Positions 44,695 to 56,299 are shown, counted from the first letter of the stretch. The stretch is DNA of 64,000 nt from Catonia carolina (GCA_035578175.1 JAQMRL010000006.1:20805506-20869505), one strand, 5' to 3'. Notes: generated by a model from the sequence alone, not told the origin. A program made the numbers and translations.

Positions 44695-45872
44695 TGAAAG
44701 GGTTAAGTTTCTTTGTTTCCAATTCAGAAGCAAAATAGTTATAGATAATAATATTTTAGAACAGATACCCTACATTCAGTATCTAGGTTATTACATTACA
44801 TACCAACAGGATAAAGATGCTTACAATTAGATGACCCCCCCCCCCCCCATGGAAAATGGCCTACAAGGTCTAAAATAGTGATTGGAAGCAAGCGTTTGGA
44901 GCAAGTAGCTAATTTTAAATACTTGGGATGCGATGTTACGTATGATTATGACCATGATGTGCATCAAAAAGTAACTAGGTTCAACATGGTATGTGGTGCA
45001 ATAAGTCGATCTCTCAAGAATAGAGCCAGGAAAAACACATTGCTAAAGTTTTATAAAGTAATGGCGATCCCAACTTTGGCTTATGGAAGTGAGGCATGGG
45101 TGCTGACGAGAAAACAGGAATCAAGAATCCAGTCAGCGGAAATGCGATTTCTAAGGCAAGTTAAGGGCTTCACAAGAGAGGATCGCATTCGTAATGAAGT
45201 AATAAGGAATGAATGCGGTGCCCAACCATTGTTGAACACTATAAGGACATACAAAGAAAAGTGGTCAGAGCATGTGTTAAGAATGTCCCAAGATCGCCTT
45301 CCATTAAATGCATTGATCCATAATCCGACAGGTAAAAGATGTATTGGTAGACCGAGGAAGAGATGGACGCCGGAACAGGCTAACGCACAGCCTAATCCAT
45401 GAAGACGACGACGACAATTAGATGAACCAATTTCTGCAATCATGCGGAACTATCCCACGCACCTTAATAAATAGCACCAGGAAAAACACGAGGGTGAGAT
45501 TTTATAAAACAATAGCAGTGCCGATCCTACTCTATGGCAGTGAAACTTGGGTCCTATCAAAGCGAGAAGAGAGTAGATTGCAAGCATCTGAAATGAAGTT
45601 TCTTCGACATACGTATGGGTGTAGTAGGAGAAGATCGTTACAGAAATACCGAGATAAGAAAAGAACTCAGCATCTTCTCTATAAACGACAAGGTATCTCA
45701 GAATAGAATGAGGGAGGATACGATACCGAAGAAGACACTGGGCTATAAGCCAGAGGGTAGGAGAGAACGAGGACGCCCGAGAAAAGGATGGGCAAATTTA
45801 GAGGTTCGAAACCGGCATAGATGCCTAATCCTTGAAATGCAGAAGAAGATAAAAATATTCTTTAGAACTAAC
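44695..45872 (+). pseudogene. LINE C-terminal region split by another LINE
   Basis: The outer copy is 44695-44834 plus 45426-45872. The first part is the RT thumb region (decayed LEQIPYIQYLGYYITYQQDK). The second continues FLQSCGTIPRTLINSTRKNT, VPILLYGSETWVLSKREE and ASEMKFLRHTYGC, then RYRNTEIRKE and PEGRRERGRPRKGWA in a shifted frame, ending near an agaagaag tail. One or two frameshifts and stops inactivate it. Rejoining across the insertion restores collinearity with the related copy at 62450-62985. Confidence 0.8.
44835..45413 (+). mobile_element. 5'-truncated LINE nested in LINE, poly(C) 5' junction
   Basis: The insertion lies between two copies of acaattagatga (44823-44834 and 45414-45425). 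It begins with 14 C residues. A 174-codon open frame (44878-45402) follows: RLEQVANFKYLGCDVTYDYD, LAYGSEAWVLTRKQESRI, FLRQVKGFTREDRIRNEV and GKRCIGRPRKRWTP. It ends in a (GAC)n tail. The frame covers only the RT thumb and C-terminal region. It belongs to the same lineage as its host. Confidence 0.85.
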
Positions 45873-46648
45873 TAATATTTGAGAAATGAAGAATTTCTTA
45901 AAAATATAAGTTTTAATTAATTAAAAATTCATTCACATTTTTTATTGTTCTGGCAATTACTTAAGTGTTTTACATTAAATTTTTGAAACATCTTGTAAAA
46001 AAAAAAAGAGAAAGAGGATCTTTCTTATTCATTTATACAGTATAATAAAAGTTGTACTTAACAATTTGTTTTATGAATTTTTTTCAAAAAAAAAAACAAA
46101 TAAAATATACTTGGTGAGTAGTATTTCTTTTAAAAAGTACTAAGTAAAAGTACACAGTGAAAAGTGTTGTAATTTTATTGCATTGAAAGAAAACCCGTAC
46201 CAGTGTATTTTATTACCATCACTAGACTACATTTTTCACTCCATCTGAAGTTAGCACCTTTTACGAGTAGCCCTGTATAGTAAAGCAATGCCACATCTCC
46301 CTCACTCACTCATTCTCTCTCACGGTTGGTCAAATACTTTAGCAGAAGATTCTTTTTACGTATTTTATTTTCAACTTCTTCAAGTTTTTTTTTCTTTTGC
46401 TACCTGTTTATTGCTACTCCATGATTATTTGACCTCTTTTCAACCGGCATATACCGGGGATCATTTTTTAAAGACATCTTTACACTAGACTACGTTTTAT
46501 TATATTGACTGTGAACGAAAACGAATTTTCACTTCTATTTCGGGATTCCTATTCTAAAGATTTTTATTTTCTTAACCTCTTACATAAATATACAGGTGAT
46601 TCAAAATTCAACAGTAATATCTCGGGTGTTAATTTTATTGTATAGCTA
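45873..46648. other. A+T-rich spacer
   Basis: Poly(A)-rich runs occur near 46000 and 46085. Otherwise nothing is recognisable. Confidence 0.35.
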
Positions 46649-47576
46649 AAAATCTGGAGTGAACTCACACGATTTTTCTTGCCAATGCAAATAATGAATA
46701 ATATAATCTAACATTAGTAATAAAACATTAGAAACAAACAAAAAAACTAACCTCAATAAACATAACCTTATTTTACCCATGAGTAAAAGACGCAAAAATG
46801 AAAATCAACCCCAGTTTGGCTTAAAAATACGGAAAATCACTCTTTCACACTAAACTAGGCTCTCTAGAGAAAAATGCTGCAATTAAAGTAGTAGATCTTT
46901 TAATTTTCTATAAAATTGATTATAATATACAATTTTGTCGTAAAATGCTGAATACTAAGGCTGAAATCGTAAAAAATCTATTTTTACACGTTTTCGTGAG
47001 AAAAAAACGGAAAATTGCTTATTACCGCATGACTAAGCGTTACACAAAAAATACTTGAAATAAAAGCTGTAGGATTTTAAATTTTCTACAACTTTTATTA
47101 TACATTTTTGCGCTAAAATGTATAATAAAGCCACAATCTTTAAAAAAAGACAATTTTTTCTACGAGAAGGCAACTTCCCCAAGAAGTTCAGCAGACATGG
47201 CGCCTACCATATCTTGTGGAGTATAAAACATTAAGTAAATGAGGCGATTAAATAAAAAAAATGCATAATACATAAATACATAACATAAAAAAATCATAGG
47301 AGCCGTTTTTGAGAAAATCGCAAAAAAGTGAAAAACTACACGAATAAACTACTACTTCTGGTTAACCGATTTTGATAAAAATGTTCGTATCGGATTTTTC
47401 AGTGGTACCTAACTTAAGTTTCAAGTTGCAACTTCGTATTAGGTTCCGTTCTTGAGAAATTGTGTTCACACACATACACACACACGCACGCACAGACCAA
47501 TCGCTAAAAACATGTTTTTTAATTCAGGGAGTCTGAAAACGTGCAGATCCGGTAAAAACTCGATTTTGAAAAATCA
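46649..47576 (-). mobile_element. Rep-A copy, lacking its extreme 5' end
   Basis: The minus-strand copy keeps the 3' hairpin (in decayed form, gtgtgagttcactcc), both duplicated blocks and the (TG)n tract. It stops at about 47576 in cgattttgaaaaatc, missing the last ~50 bp with ACTTTCTCTTGCC. A ~40-bp A+T-rich insertion lies near 47260. Confidence 0.75.
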
Positions 47577-47589
47577 AATTATTTTAAAA

Positions 47590-48281
47590 TTACTGATTAC
47601 AACTGGTTTCACGGTTTAAAAAAGGGAAAATGACGTTAGAGGACGATAAACGCAGCGGAAGACCGTCGACATCTCGAAATGATTGCAAAAGTGAAACAAC
47701 TGATTCTAGATGATCAAAGAATAACAATCGCAGAGTTGACGAACGAAATTGGTAACTGACAGGGATCAATTCATGCCATTTTACGCGATAATTTGAAGAT
47801 GAGACGCGTCAGTGTGAAATTTGTTCCGAGGCTGTTAAACATGGATGAGATGGAATGTCGCACGACAATCGTCAGTGAGATGTTTGAGGCAAGTTCGATG
47901 GGCCCTACGTTCCTCAAAAAGAACGTCACTGGGATGGGTCTTGGGACCTATGAATGACCCGTAGACGAAACAGGAATCATCGAATTGGCAGACAACATCG
48001 TCTCCTACACCAAAGAAGGACGTCGAATCAAATGCGATGATATAGCTATAACAGATTCCTAACGAAACCTTCTCCCGCTGCTTCCAACAATGGAAGGATC
48101 GATGGAGCAAGTGGGTGCGCGCGCAAGGGTCCTTTTTTGGAAGGTGATTAGGTACGCATTGAAATAGGTCAACAGCATGCTGAACCACCATTCCAAAAAC
48201 GTTTTGAAAGCCTTTCGTGTAAGTTCGTATACTGAGAAGGGTAAGTAATAGTAAGCACTGTAGATATGTAAAAAAGTAAAG
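47590..48281 (+). pseudogene. Mariner transposase remnant A, internally deleted
   Basis: Across several frames it shows KKGKMTLEDDKRSGRPSTSR, then decayed LILDDQRITIAELTNEIG and DNLKMRRVSVKFVPRLL, a MGPTFLKKNVTG segment, and an SSNWQTTSSPTPKK-like piece. It then jumps to ASGCARKGPFLEGD, the extreme C terminus. The middle, including the second and third catalytic aspartates, is deleted. The start is also missing. A typical mariner protein is about 345 residues. Confidence 0.75.
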
Positions 48282-48283
48282 TA

Positions 48284-49219
48284 CAAGGTGTGGCTATTAA
48301 ACAACGAGACTGACGTAAAAATTTTTATTTGTATTTAATACATAATCACTTATTGTCACCTTCAATACACACTCCTTCTCTATCCCTACAACGTTCCATG
48401 CGAATTTTCCATTGTTAGAAAAAGTGCTGGAAGTCATCTTCTGTCACCTCCTTCAGGACATGTGCCGCTCAAAAATGTTTGAAATGAAGCTCGCAAAAAT
48501 GTTTGTACTGACACTTTGTACGCGATTGAAAATGACCCAAATTTTTTGGAAACTATAATATATATGATGAAACGTGGTTTTTTACTTATGATTCGGAAAC
48601 GAAGCGCCAATCCATGCACTGGAAGAGCCGAACTTTACAGAGAGCCAAAAAAGCTCGAATGAGCAAGTCAAAATTAAAGCAATGATGATTGATTTTTTTA
48701 TTTCCATAGGATTGTGTACCTTCACTGGGTTCCTGAACGTCAAACAATTAATCAATATTGCCACCTTGAGGTACTTTCTAAACTACGTCAAAGAGTAAGG
48801 AAAGAACGCCCCGAAATATGGAAGGACAAATCATGGGTTCTCCACAAAGACAATGCGCCAGCTCATGCCGCGTTATCTGTCAAGAGGTTCCTAGCCAAGT
48901 ACAACACCCCAGTGATAGAACATCCACCTTATTCACCAGATCTTGCACCATGTGACTTCTACCGGTTCCCTAAGGTGAAATCTGTATTAAAAGGGACAAG
49001 ATTTGAGTCTGTGGAAGCTGTAAAAGAGAAAGCGGCCCGTGTCCTGAAGGAGCTGACAGAAGATGACTTCCAGCAATGTTTCCAACAATGGACAATTTGC
49101 ATGGAGCGTTGTAGGGATAGAGAAGGAGTGTATATTGAAGGTGACAATAAGTGATATTGTATAAAATAAAAATAAAAGTTTTTACAACGTCAGTCTCGTT
49201 ATTTAATAGCCACACCTGG
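48284..49219 (+). mobile_element. Mariner B whose 5' end is an inverted copy of its 3' end
   Basis: The ends read CAAGGTGTGGCTATTAAA and, inverted, CCAGGTGTGGCTATTAAAT, flanked by TA on both sides (48282-48283, 49220-49221). The first ~185 bp (48284-48470) are a reverse-complement copy of the last ~185 bp, including the C-terminal transposase codons. The rest encodes a decayed catalytic half: YDETWFFTYDSETKRQSMHW-like, then the open frame 48714-49154 with WVPERQTINQYCHLEVLSKL, VLHKDNAPAHAALS, PPYSPDLAPCDFYRFPKVKS and a final EGVYIEGDNK. DxxPAH and SPDLAPCDF mark the DDE/D active site region. N-terminal DNA-binding sequence is absent, so it cannot be autonomous. Confidence 0.85.
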
Positions 49220-49221
49220 TA

Positions 49222-49965
49222 AAAGAGTAAAGTATGTAATACTTGAAGATCATTTAGTTATCGTTACCGCAGTTTATTGTCAAGAGTTGGATAAATAAGT
49301 TGGAAGATGATAACGATGTAAAACAGGTTAAGAATAAAATTTAACAGTGGTCGATTTTCATCCAAAAGATGATATCTTATTACAGGAATAGCAGCAGCAA
49401 GTTGAAGTGAAAGGTTTACATGATTGATGTTGTATTTTATTGCTTCGTGTTATTAATGGGTACCATATGTCCTTCCATTGTCAAGAATCCTTTTGCCTCT
49501 ACTATACCTTAACGTTCTCTGGATTCCTTCTCCCTGTACTATCTCCTTTCCCAAACTCAATATCTCCACACTCTACAGTATTACAGTAAAATGACATCGA
49601 ACCACTTTGACAAATAACTTTCTTTTTAAGTTCCTTTTTTACTACTTCTGTATATCACCTTTCTTTTTTTTGCAGTCATATTTCCTTTCACTTTTTCTGT
49701 ATAAAAATTTGCCAGTCATACCCTAATGGTTTTTAATTCGAGGGCTGAATTTAAGTTATTTAACCAATTCTTAAGTACTTCCATTAATCATTTTATATAT
49801 ATGATTCTGTGTAGTTAATGTAAGACACTGAAACCACAGATGTTTCCATACAGCACTGAAAAGAAGTAGGACCTATATACTTTTCTCTTATTTCTACGTA
49901 CTAAATTTAAGTAAATTCTGCAGTATAATATACTATAAATATAATTACATAAAAATTAAACAACC
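49222..49965. other. A+T-rich spacer
   Basis: Nothing recognisable. Confidence 0.35.
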
Positions 49966-50117
49966 TAAAACTTTTATTTCAAACATTTTTTCACTTGGTG
50001 TTGCAGAACCTTTACCGATTTTTGTAACCACAAAAGCATGTTTAATTTTGTTGCAGCTAGGTATCACCAAGGAGAGACCCGACACGACCATTTTCATCAA
50101 AATCTGTCAACCGGAAG
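49966..50117 (+). mobile_element. Rep-A fragments, mosaic
   Basis: aaacttttatttcaaacatttttt resembles the internal stem region. cccgacacgaccattttcat and caaccggaag (50083-50117) match the 5' third. The order is not that of an intact copy, so rearranged pieces are likely. Confidence 0.4.
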
Positions 50118-50125
50118 TGTTTTTA

Positions 50126-50262
50126 ACCCAAATATATGTGCGTTGTGAAATCTGTATAATTTACAACAATAACCATCCCCCACGACCCAATGAGAAAAGG
50201 TTGTTGTGTATGGCGAGTAAGTGAAGTATAGTCTTGTAAAAACTCAGGCCGACCATTCCTGA
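50126..50262 (-). mobile_element. SINE-B, 3' half only
   Basis: The minus-strand body from cctgagag to the 3' end is present (ctcaggccgaccattcctg, ccacgacccaatgag). The head is missing. Confidence 0.65.
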
Positions 50263-50263
50263 G

Positions 50264-50946
50264 AGGTTTCATCATTTTCATTATGAGGTTATGTTTTTCA
50301 TTTCACGTTGTTAACTTATGTTTTTGCCCATAACAGACAGATGGAGTGTCAAATTATTTACACTCAATTTGTTCGTTGCAGGGCTAAAATAAATAGTTCT
50401 GTTTCTTATCACATGGTCAGCCAATTAAATGACTGAATCATTTAAGAACAGAAGAGGTAGAGGTGTAAAAGACACTAATCAGAGTTATCTCCTCAAAGTA
50501 ATGAATTTCATTATACAGCCAGACCCTGTGGTGAATGAAGTGAAGGTGTCATTTACAGAGTGGAAAATATGTGCTTTTCAGAGGGCCCGGCATGCTGATA
50601 AGCATACTTTTCCATTCAGTGAGGAAGGCAATGGTAAACCATCTCACTCCTCGTTTTACTTAGTAAAACCTCTAGAGATTCAAACCAGCCTTTCGGCTGT
50701 TGACCTAAACAACACAACAACTTATGTTTGATTATTTACATTGGCAAGATAAAGTCAGAACGTAGTTAAGCTTCAATCTGAATTTGTAAATCCTCTACAG
50801 AGGTCGATTTTCATTCTACGTCATTAACTTATGATTAAATTAGATTGTTTTTTTTATTTTACATTGTTTACTAATGATTGAAATTATATTATATTTATCA
50901 TTATTTACATTAGCAAGAGAAAGTCGTGTGATTGTTTCACGCCAAT
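50264..50946 (+). mobile_element. Rep-A 3' ends, one split by Retro-F
   Basis: A Rep-A 3' terminus occupies 50264-50323 and 50730-50762 (tacattggcaagataaagtc) and is split by the Retro-F copy at 50324-50718. A second 3' end follows at 50800-50946, finishing attagcaagagaaagtcg and the hairpin gtgtgattgtttcac. Two ends in tandem suggest one Rep-A inserted beside another. Confidence 0.65.
50324..50718 (+). mobile_element. Retro-F copy, full length with duplication
   Basis: It begins ttgcccataacagacagatg and ends gacctaaacaacacaac, with the 11-bp duplication aacttatgttt at 50313-50323 and 50719-50729. A small deletion relative to other copies (ctcctcaaag for ctcctctgaaag) joins two frames into a 100-codon open frame (50429-50731). 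Consensus copies carry a stop there, so this is accidental. Confidence 0.9.
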
Positions 50947-51233
50947 GTTAGTATCTTATAATCACGAAAGATTCCACAAACAAACAAAATAATTTGATTA
51001 AAAATAGTCAAAAAAAACTTACTGAATCACTTCAAATAGGCAAAGCTACCGTTAAAATATTCCATACACATATTTTGGGCATAATACGCTTGGTAGTTTT
51101 TGTTTTTAAGACAAAAATTATATTCAGAAACATTTATAAAACAAAGTTGTTGAAAATAATGTCACATTTGTACTATACTTTTCTTATAAACAATGAAAAC
51201 CCCAACGAAATAGCGGTCAATAATATTTACTGA

Positions 51234-51563
51234 CCCACCGGGTTGGTCTAAAGGTAATGTCGTCGCCGCGAATCAGCTGTTTAAAAGCTAATTTTGGAGA
51301 CGAAGGTTCCTGGTTCAAATCCCAGTAAAGATAGTAACTTTTATACGGACTTGAATGCTAGACAGTGGTTACCAGTGTATTTTGATGGTTAAAACTCAAT
51401 TAACCATACTTTCTCAGGAATAGTCGGCCTGGGTCTGTACACGACTACACCTCATTTACACGTCATACATATCATCCTCACCTCACTGGGTCGTGGGGTG
51501 GTTATTGTTCTGCATTAAACAGATTGCAACGCACACACACACACATTAGGAATAAAATAAAAA
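51234..51563 (+). mobile_element. SINE-B copy, full length with duplication
   Basis: It runs from cccaccgggttggtctaaag to a (CA)n-expanded 3' end, gcaacgcacacacacac, and an A-rich tail. The target duplication ttactga is at 51227-51233 and 51564-51570. The head palindrome has decayed on one side (cagctgtttaaaagcta). Confidence 0.85.
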
Positions 51564-51594
51564 TTACTGATGAAGCTACCAAAAACGACTATTT

Positions 51595-52540
51595 AAAAAT
51601 CTGGTGTGAAACACTCACACAACTTTCTCTTGCCAATGCAAATAATTTACAATATAATTTAACATTAGTAATAAAATATTAGAAATAAACAAAAAACTAA
51701 CCTCAATAAACATAACCTTATTTTAATCATGAGTGAATGATGCAAAATGAAAATCAACCTCAGTCTGGCTTAAAAATACGGAAAATCACTATTTCACGCT
51801 AAACTAGGCTTTGTAGAGAAAAATACGTTAAATAAAAGTTGTAGATCTTTAAATTTCCTATAAATTTGGTTATATACACTTTTGTCGTAAAATGCATACT
51901 AAGGCCAAAATCTTAAAAAAATCGATTTTTCACACGTTTTCGTGAGAAAAATCAGAAAATCGCTAATTACTGCTAAACTAAGCGTCATACAAAAAAATGT
52001 TTGAAACAGAAGTTGTAGGTTTTTAAATTCTCTACAACTTTTATTATATAAGTTTTTGCGCTAAAATTTATATTAAAGCCGTAATCTTAAAAAAACAACG
52101 TTTTTACGTGAAAACAGCCTCACCGAGAATTTCAGCAAACATGGCGCCTACCCTATCTTGTAGAGAATAAAAAATTGAGTAAAATAGGCGATTTTAAAAA
52201 AAATCGTAGGACCAGTTTTTGAGAAAATCGCAAAAAACTGAAAAATTATACGAATAAACTACTACTTCCGGTTGACCGATTTTGATGAAAATGTTCGTGT
52301 CGCGTCCGGTAGTGGTATGTAACTTAAGTTTCAAGTTTCAAGTTCGTACGATGTTCCGTTCTTGAGATATTCTGTTCACACACACACACACACACACACA
52401 CAGACCAATCGCTAAAAACTTGTTTTTTGGGTTCAGGGGGTCTGAAAACGTATAGATCCGGTGAAAACTCGATTTGTTAAAATCGACATGAAAACAATAC
52501 TTTCCTTCCTACATATTCATATAGGCAAGAGAAAGTAAAA
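51595..52540 (-). mobile_element. Rep-A copy, full length, young subfamily
   Basis: Both termini are intact on the minus strand: TTTTTACTTTCTCTTGCC near 52540 and GTGTGAGTGTTTCACAC at the left. The microsatellite is a pure (TG)n of about 24 bp at 52377-52401. It is the sister of the copy at 32953-33890. Confidence 0.85.
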
Positions 52541-52609
52541 AACGAAACAAAACACAAATTACAGTCAAAAACTAAAAACTAAACAATTTATGGTAAACAA
52601 ATAGCATGA

Positions 52610-52815
52610 GCCGGCCGCATTGGCGCAGTTGGTAACGTGCTCGTCTCTCATAATGCGGTCCTGGGTTCGAATCCCACTCAGGCATGGCATATTTTCATAC
52701 GTTACAAAAAATCATTTCATCCTCCATTGTATATACGAGTAGTTACACCCCAACGTCGTCGCTTATGACCGTTGTAGTTGATGCGACGTTAAATAAATGA
52801 ATGAATTAAAAAAAT
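52610..52815 (+). mobile_element. SINE-E copy, tRNA-Met-like head
   Basis: The head reads GCCGGCCGCATTGGCGCAGT and has a loop CTCTCATAATG with anticodon CAT. The B box GGGTTCGAATCCC follows, and the body ends gcgacgttaaataaatgaat. The duplication tagcatga lies at 52602-52609 and 52816-52823. Its 3' body differs from that of the copy at 24392 in the middle (caacgtcgtcgcttatgacc), so there are at least two subfamilies. Confidence 0.85.
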
Positions 52816-52823
52816 TAGCATGA

Positions 52824-53430
52824 TTAGAAACTAATCAATACCCATATATCAACGGTGAATTCAAGCTTTGGCATAAACGAGATATTAAATTTTATTTAAA
52901 AAATAATTATAAATTAGGCTTCTAACAACAATTACTTAAAAACCAAAATGCAATAAAACCAGTAACAAAACTTCCCAATAAAAAAAAATACAATTAAATA
53001 AGCCTAATGAGTTTTTCCAATAACTTAATTTTTAGACCAAAACATTAAAAATACTAATGCACCTACTAAATCTTTTTTATGTTTCTATAAATCGGGAAAT
53101 GCATTTAAGTGTTTAACTTTCCCGGCAATAAAACTTTATATTAATGCACAGAACAACGTAGAAAGAAGAATTAAATTTACATAATCGATTTTTATAGATC
53201 ATTAATTTAATTACTTCATCGTTTTTCTAGTCTGTAGGCAAAATGAAAATAATAAAAAGGAAGTTTCATGTTTTACAGAACAAACGTTTAAATAAATGTA
53301 TTGAAGTATACTGCGAGTTTTTCCAGTACATTGAAAATTAAACTGATTTAATTTATTTCCATTAGAGCTTTTCCAAGTAAGTGAATACTAATTAAAAACG
53401 GTCTGTTTGAAAATTATTTAAGTAATAATA
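52824..53430. other. A+T-rich spacer
   Basis: Nothing recognisable. Confidence 0.35.
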
Positions 53431-53890
53431 AAAATCTGGTGTGAAACACTCATACAACTTTCTCTTGCCAATGAAAATAATTAACAATAAACAAAAAACT
53501 AACCTCAATAAACGTAACCTAATTTTAATCATGAGTGAAGAAAGACGCAAAATAAAAATCAACGTCAGTTTGGCTTAAAAATACGGAAATCACTCTTTGA
53601 CGCTAAACTAGGCTCTGTACAAAAAAATTAGTAAATAATTTTCGGAGACAGAGGTTCCTCGTTCAAATCTGGACATTAATGTTGAAAACAAACTTCCGGT
53701 TGACAGATTTTGATGAAAATGTTCATGTTGGGTCCCCTGGTGGTACCAAACTTCAACAAAACTAAACATGCTTTTATGGTTACAACAATCTCTAAAAAAA
53801 AAAAATTTGGATTCAGGTGGTCTGAAAAGTGTACTTCGGTGAAAACTCGATTTCGAAAATCTACATGAAAATATAAGGCAAGAGAATATA
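53431..53890 (-). mobile_element. Rep-A with a SINE-B scrap replacing its middle
   Basis: The minus-strand 3' end (53431-53626) has the perfect hairpin with CACTCATA variation. The 5' part is 53691-53890. Between them 53637-53690 contains ttttcggagacagaggttcc and gttcaaatctgg from a SINE-B head. Both internal duplicated blocks are mostly gone. Confidence 0.65.
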
Positions 53891-53934
53891 ATAGTACGAA
53901 GTAAAACTGTTGTATAAAGTATATTTTACCCCTC

Positions 53935-54345
53935 CTGTACGGACAATTTTATACCACGTGAGGTGACTTTAGCCGTTTCTGGAAGCTCCTTTTGCAGCCC
54001 ACATTCTCAGCCATTGACTGTAGGCTTTTCTCCTTTCTTCTGTCTACCCGGTGCTCTGTTTTTGCTCGTCATGAAAGCCCATAAAAGTCCGTAATTAGCT
54101 CTCGTAATTTGTTTCAGTTCATAAAATTTTCTCGTTTTTCTCAATATCCTTTCTGACTTCTTTAAACCATTTAGCTGACACCTTAATTCTACTGTTTAGT
54201 GTCTTAAAAATTAGTTTTGTCAACCGGTTGTCATTCATTCTATACAGATATCAATATAATTTTAGTCTTCTTTTTCTAACAGTTTCAATTTTAATATTTG
54301 GGATGTCACGTGTCTTTCGCAAACATGCAGGACGTGACGAATAAA
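53935..54345 (-). pseudogene. LINE (type 2) C-terminal remnant
   Basis: The minus-strand translation has KRRLKLY, LYRMNDNRLTKLIFKTLNSR, WFKEVRKDIEKNEKIL and a final TEERRKAYSQWLRMWAAKG, interrupted by stops. It is the same LINE type as 17590-18085 and 22640-22968, and here the order of all these blocks is visible in one copy. Confidence 0.7.
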
Positions 54346-54379
54346 CTAATTAAGTTTTAGAATATTCGCGGAACGATAG

Positions 54380-54815
54380 ATAAAACGTTGAAGCACAGGA
54401 CTAGAAAGACACACGTTTAAAGGTGTATAAAACGATGGCGATATCTGGAGTAGGCTACTGTACGGCAGTGAGGTGTGGGCACTTTCAAAACAGGAACGGA
54501 ATAGGTTGCAGGAGGCGCAAATGAGATTTCTGAGAGCGGTGAAGAAGGCAAGGCTTAGGCATACGGATATACGTGATGAAATGGGTTATATTAGCCTAGA
54601 TGCGTGATTGAAAATTTATAAGAGAGGTACTGGTGAAGCCATTTGGAACGAATAAGGGAGATCCGTTAGTCCTATTCACCCAGGAGTACAAACCTACCGG
54701 TAAGAGAAGTGTTGGATGACCGAGAATGAGATGGTTTCCGGAACAGGCCGAGCTGCCTAATCCATGAAGTGAAGAAGGAGAAAGAGAGTAGGAGGAGGAG
54801 GAGGAGGAGGAAAAG
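54380..54815 (+). pseudogene. LINE C-terminal remnant with purine tail
   Basis: Decayed coding sequence includes RLLYGSEVWALSKQERNRLQ and EAQMRFLRAVKKARLRHTDI, with later stops. It ends cctaatccatgaagtgaag, then (GGA)n at 54787-54815, a variant of the (GAA)n tail. It resembles the nested LINE at 44835-45413. Confidence 0.75.
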
Positions 54816-55489
54816 AGGAGGGAAGGAGAAGAAAAAGAAGCTCTTCATCGTCTGCATAAGCACACAGTCGAATATTAAAAAAATTCGGATATGAGAAGAA
54901 TATCAGGAGATTTCTACTTTAATTCTATAAATTGTGTACAAAAAAATAGACAAAATGATACAGAATATTACCAAAGTATATGTATCAAAATAAAAAGAGA
55001 GAAAATAATAAATCAGAAAATATAAATCTTAAGACGTAAAATATTGAAAGTGTGCAAAAGGCGGAAATAAATACGACGTACATTTCCGTTGGTTCACTGG
55101 ATATAATATTTCCTAGATTTTTATCTACAATTTCACAGTAATAAAGGACCGCTTTCAGCTATTTTTTTCATTTCAACACTTACTGTTTTATACGTTTATA
55201 TATTTCATGATTTCCAAACGATTTCTCTACTCCCCTTTCTATATCAATCCTTCGGTTTCAAAATCTTTTTGTAAAATTATGGTTTTTTTATCACTGAACT
55301 CGACAGTAAAGGGTATTTTAATCTACTACAAGAATATTCTTCCTTAATTAAATATTGTGAAAACAACTGGATGTTTTACTAATATTTTCACTCAAATATG
55401 GGATACATTAGAATAAAACTTAAAACGAATTTGGAATTTTTATCTTCATGCAAATATCATGAAAACGTACGTAGGCCTAATTCATTTTT
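54816..55489. other. A+T-rich spacer
   Basis: Nothing recognisable. Confidence 0.35.
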
Positions 55490-55812
55490 ACTTTCTCTGG
55501 CCCTATATGAATATATGGGAAAAGAAAACATTGTTTTCATGTCGATTTTTCGAAATCAGTTTTTTCACCGGATATACAAGTTTTAGGCCCACTAAACTAA
55601 AACATGTTTTAAGTGATTGGTCTGTGTGTGCGCGCGCGCGCGTGTTTATGTGAACCAAATATCTCAAGAACGGAATAGCGTACTAAGTTAAAATTTATAA
55701 CTAAAGTTAGGTACCGGTAAGGGGAGCCGACACGAACATTTTCATCACAATCGGTAGACCGAAAGTAGAAGTTATTGACGGATTTTTTTTCACTTTTTTA
55801 CGATTTTCTCCG

Positions 55813-55967
55813 TGTATTTGATGGTTCGGGTTCAATTAACCATACTCTCCCAGGAATGGTCGAGCTGGGTCTGAACGAGACTACATGTCATACAATCCTC
55901 ATATCATTGGATCTTGGGGTCGCTTAATGTTCTAAATAGAACAGATTGCAATCCACAGATATCAGAT
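55813..55967 (+). mobile_element. SINE-B, headless copy
   Basis: It starts at gtatttgatggttcgggttc and ends gcaatccacagatatcagatg. The head is missing. It lies inside the Rep-A shell. Confidence 0.65.
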
Positions 55968-56299
55968 GGATTAATGTCCCATAGCCGAGCCAGTGAGAGG
56001 GAGATATGTGGCAAAACTACGCATGCGCCCAAAGGTCTTTACCGTTATAATCCAGAACTGAAAACATACTACAGTCGTTATCTTGCTTGTTAGTTTACTG
56101 CGTCCATAAACGCTTGCTCACAACAATGAGTAAAATTATGCAATGTTTTTGGAATGGCGCGTAAGCTTGGGCGAGTGAAAGCATTATGCATTCTCTCACT
56201 ACCACGGCTAGGGTACTTAAGTTCATCTGAATTATCTGAATAATGTAGGCCTATTTGTCTACTGTAGTGTACTGAAGCAGCATGTAATACAAATACATT
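55968..56299. other. Unmatched segment between two SINE pieces
   Basis: No match to other parts of the window. It has slightly higher G+C and several CATTATGCA-like motifs. It is probably part of another element. Confidence 0.35.
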
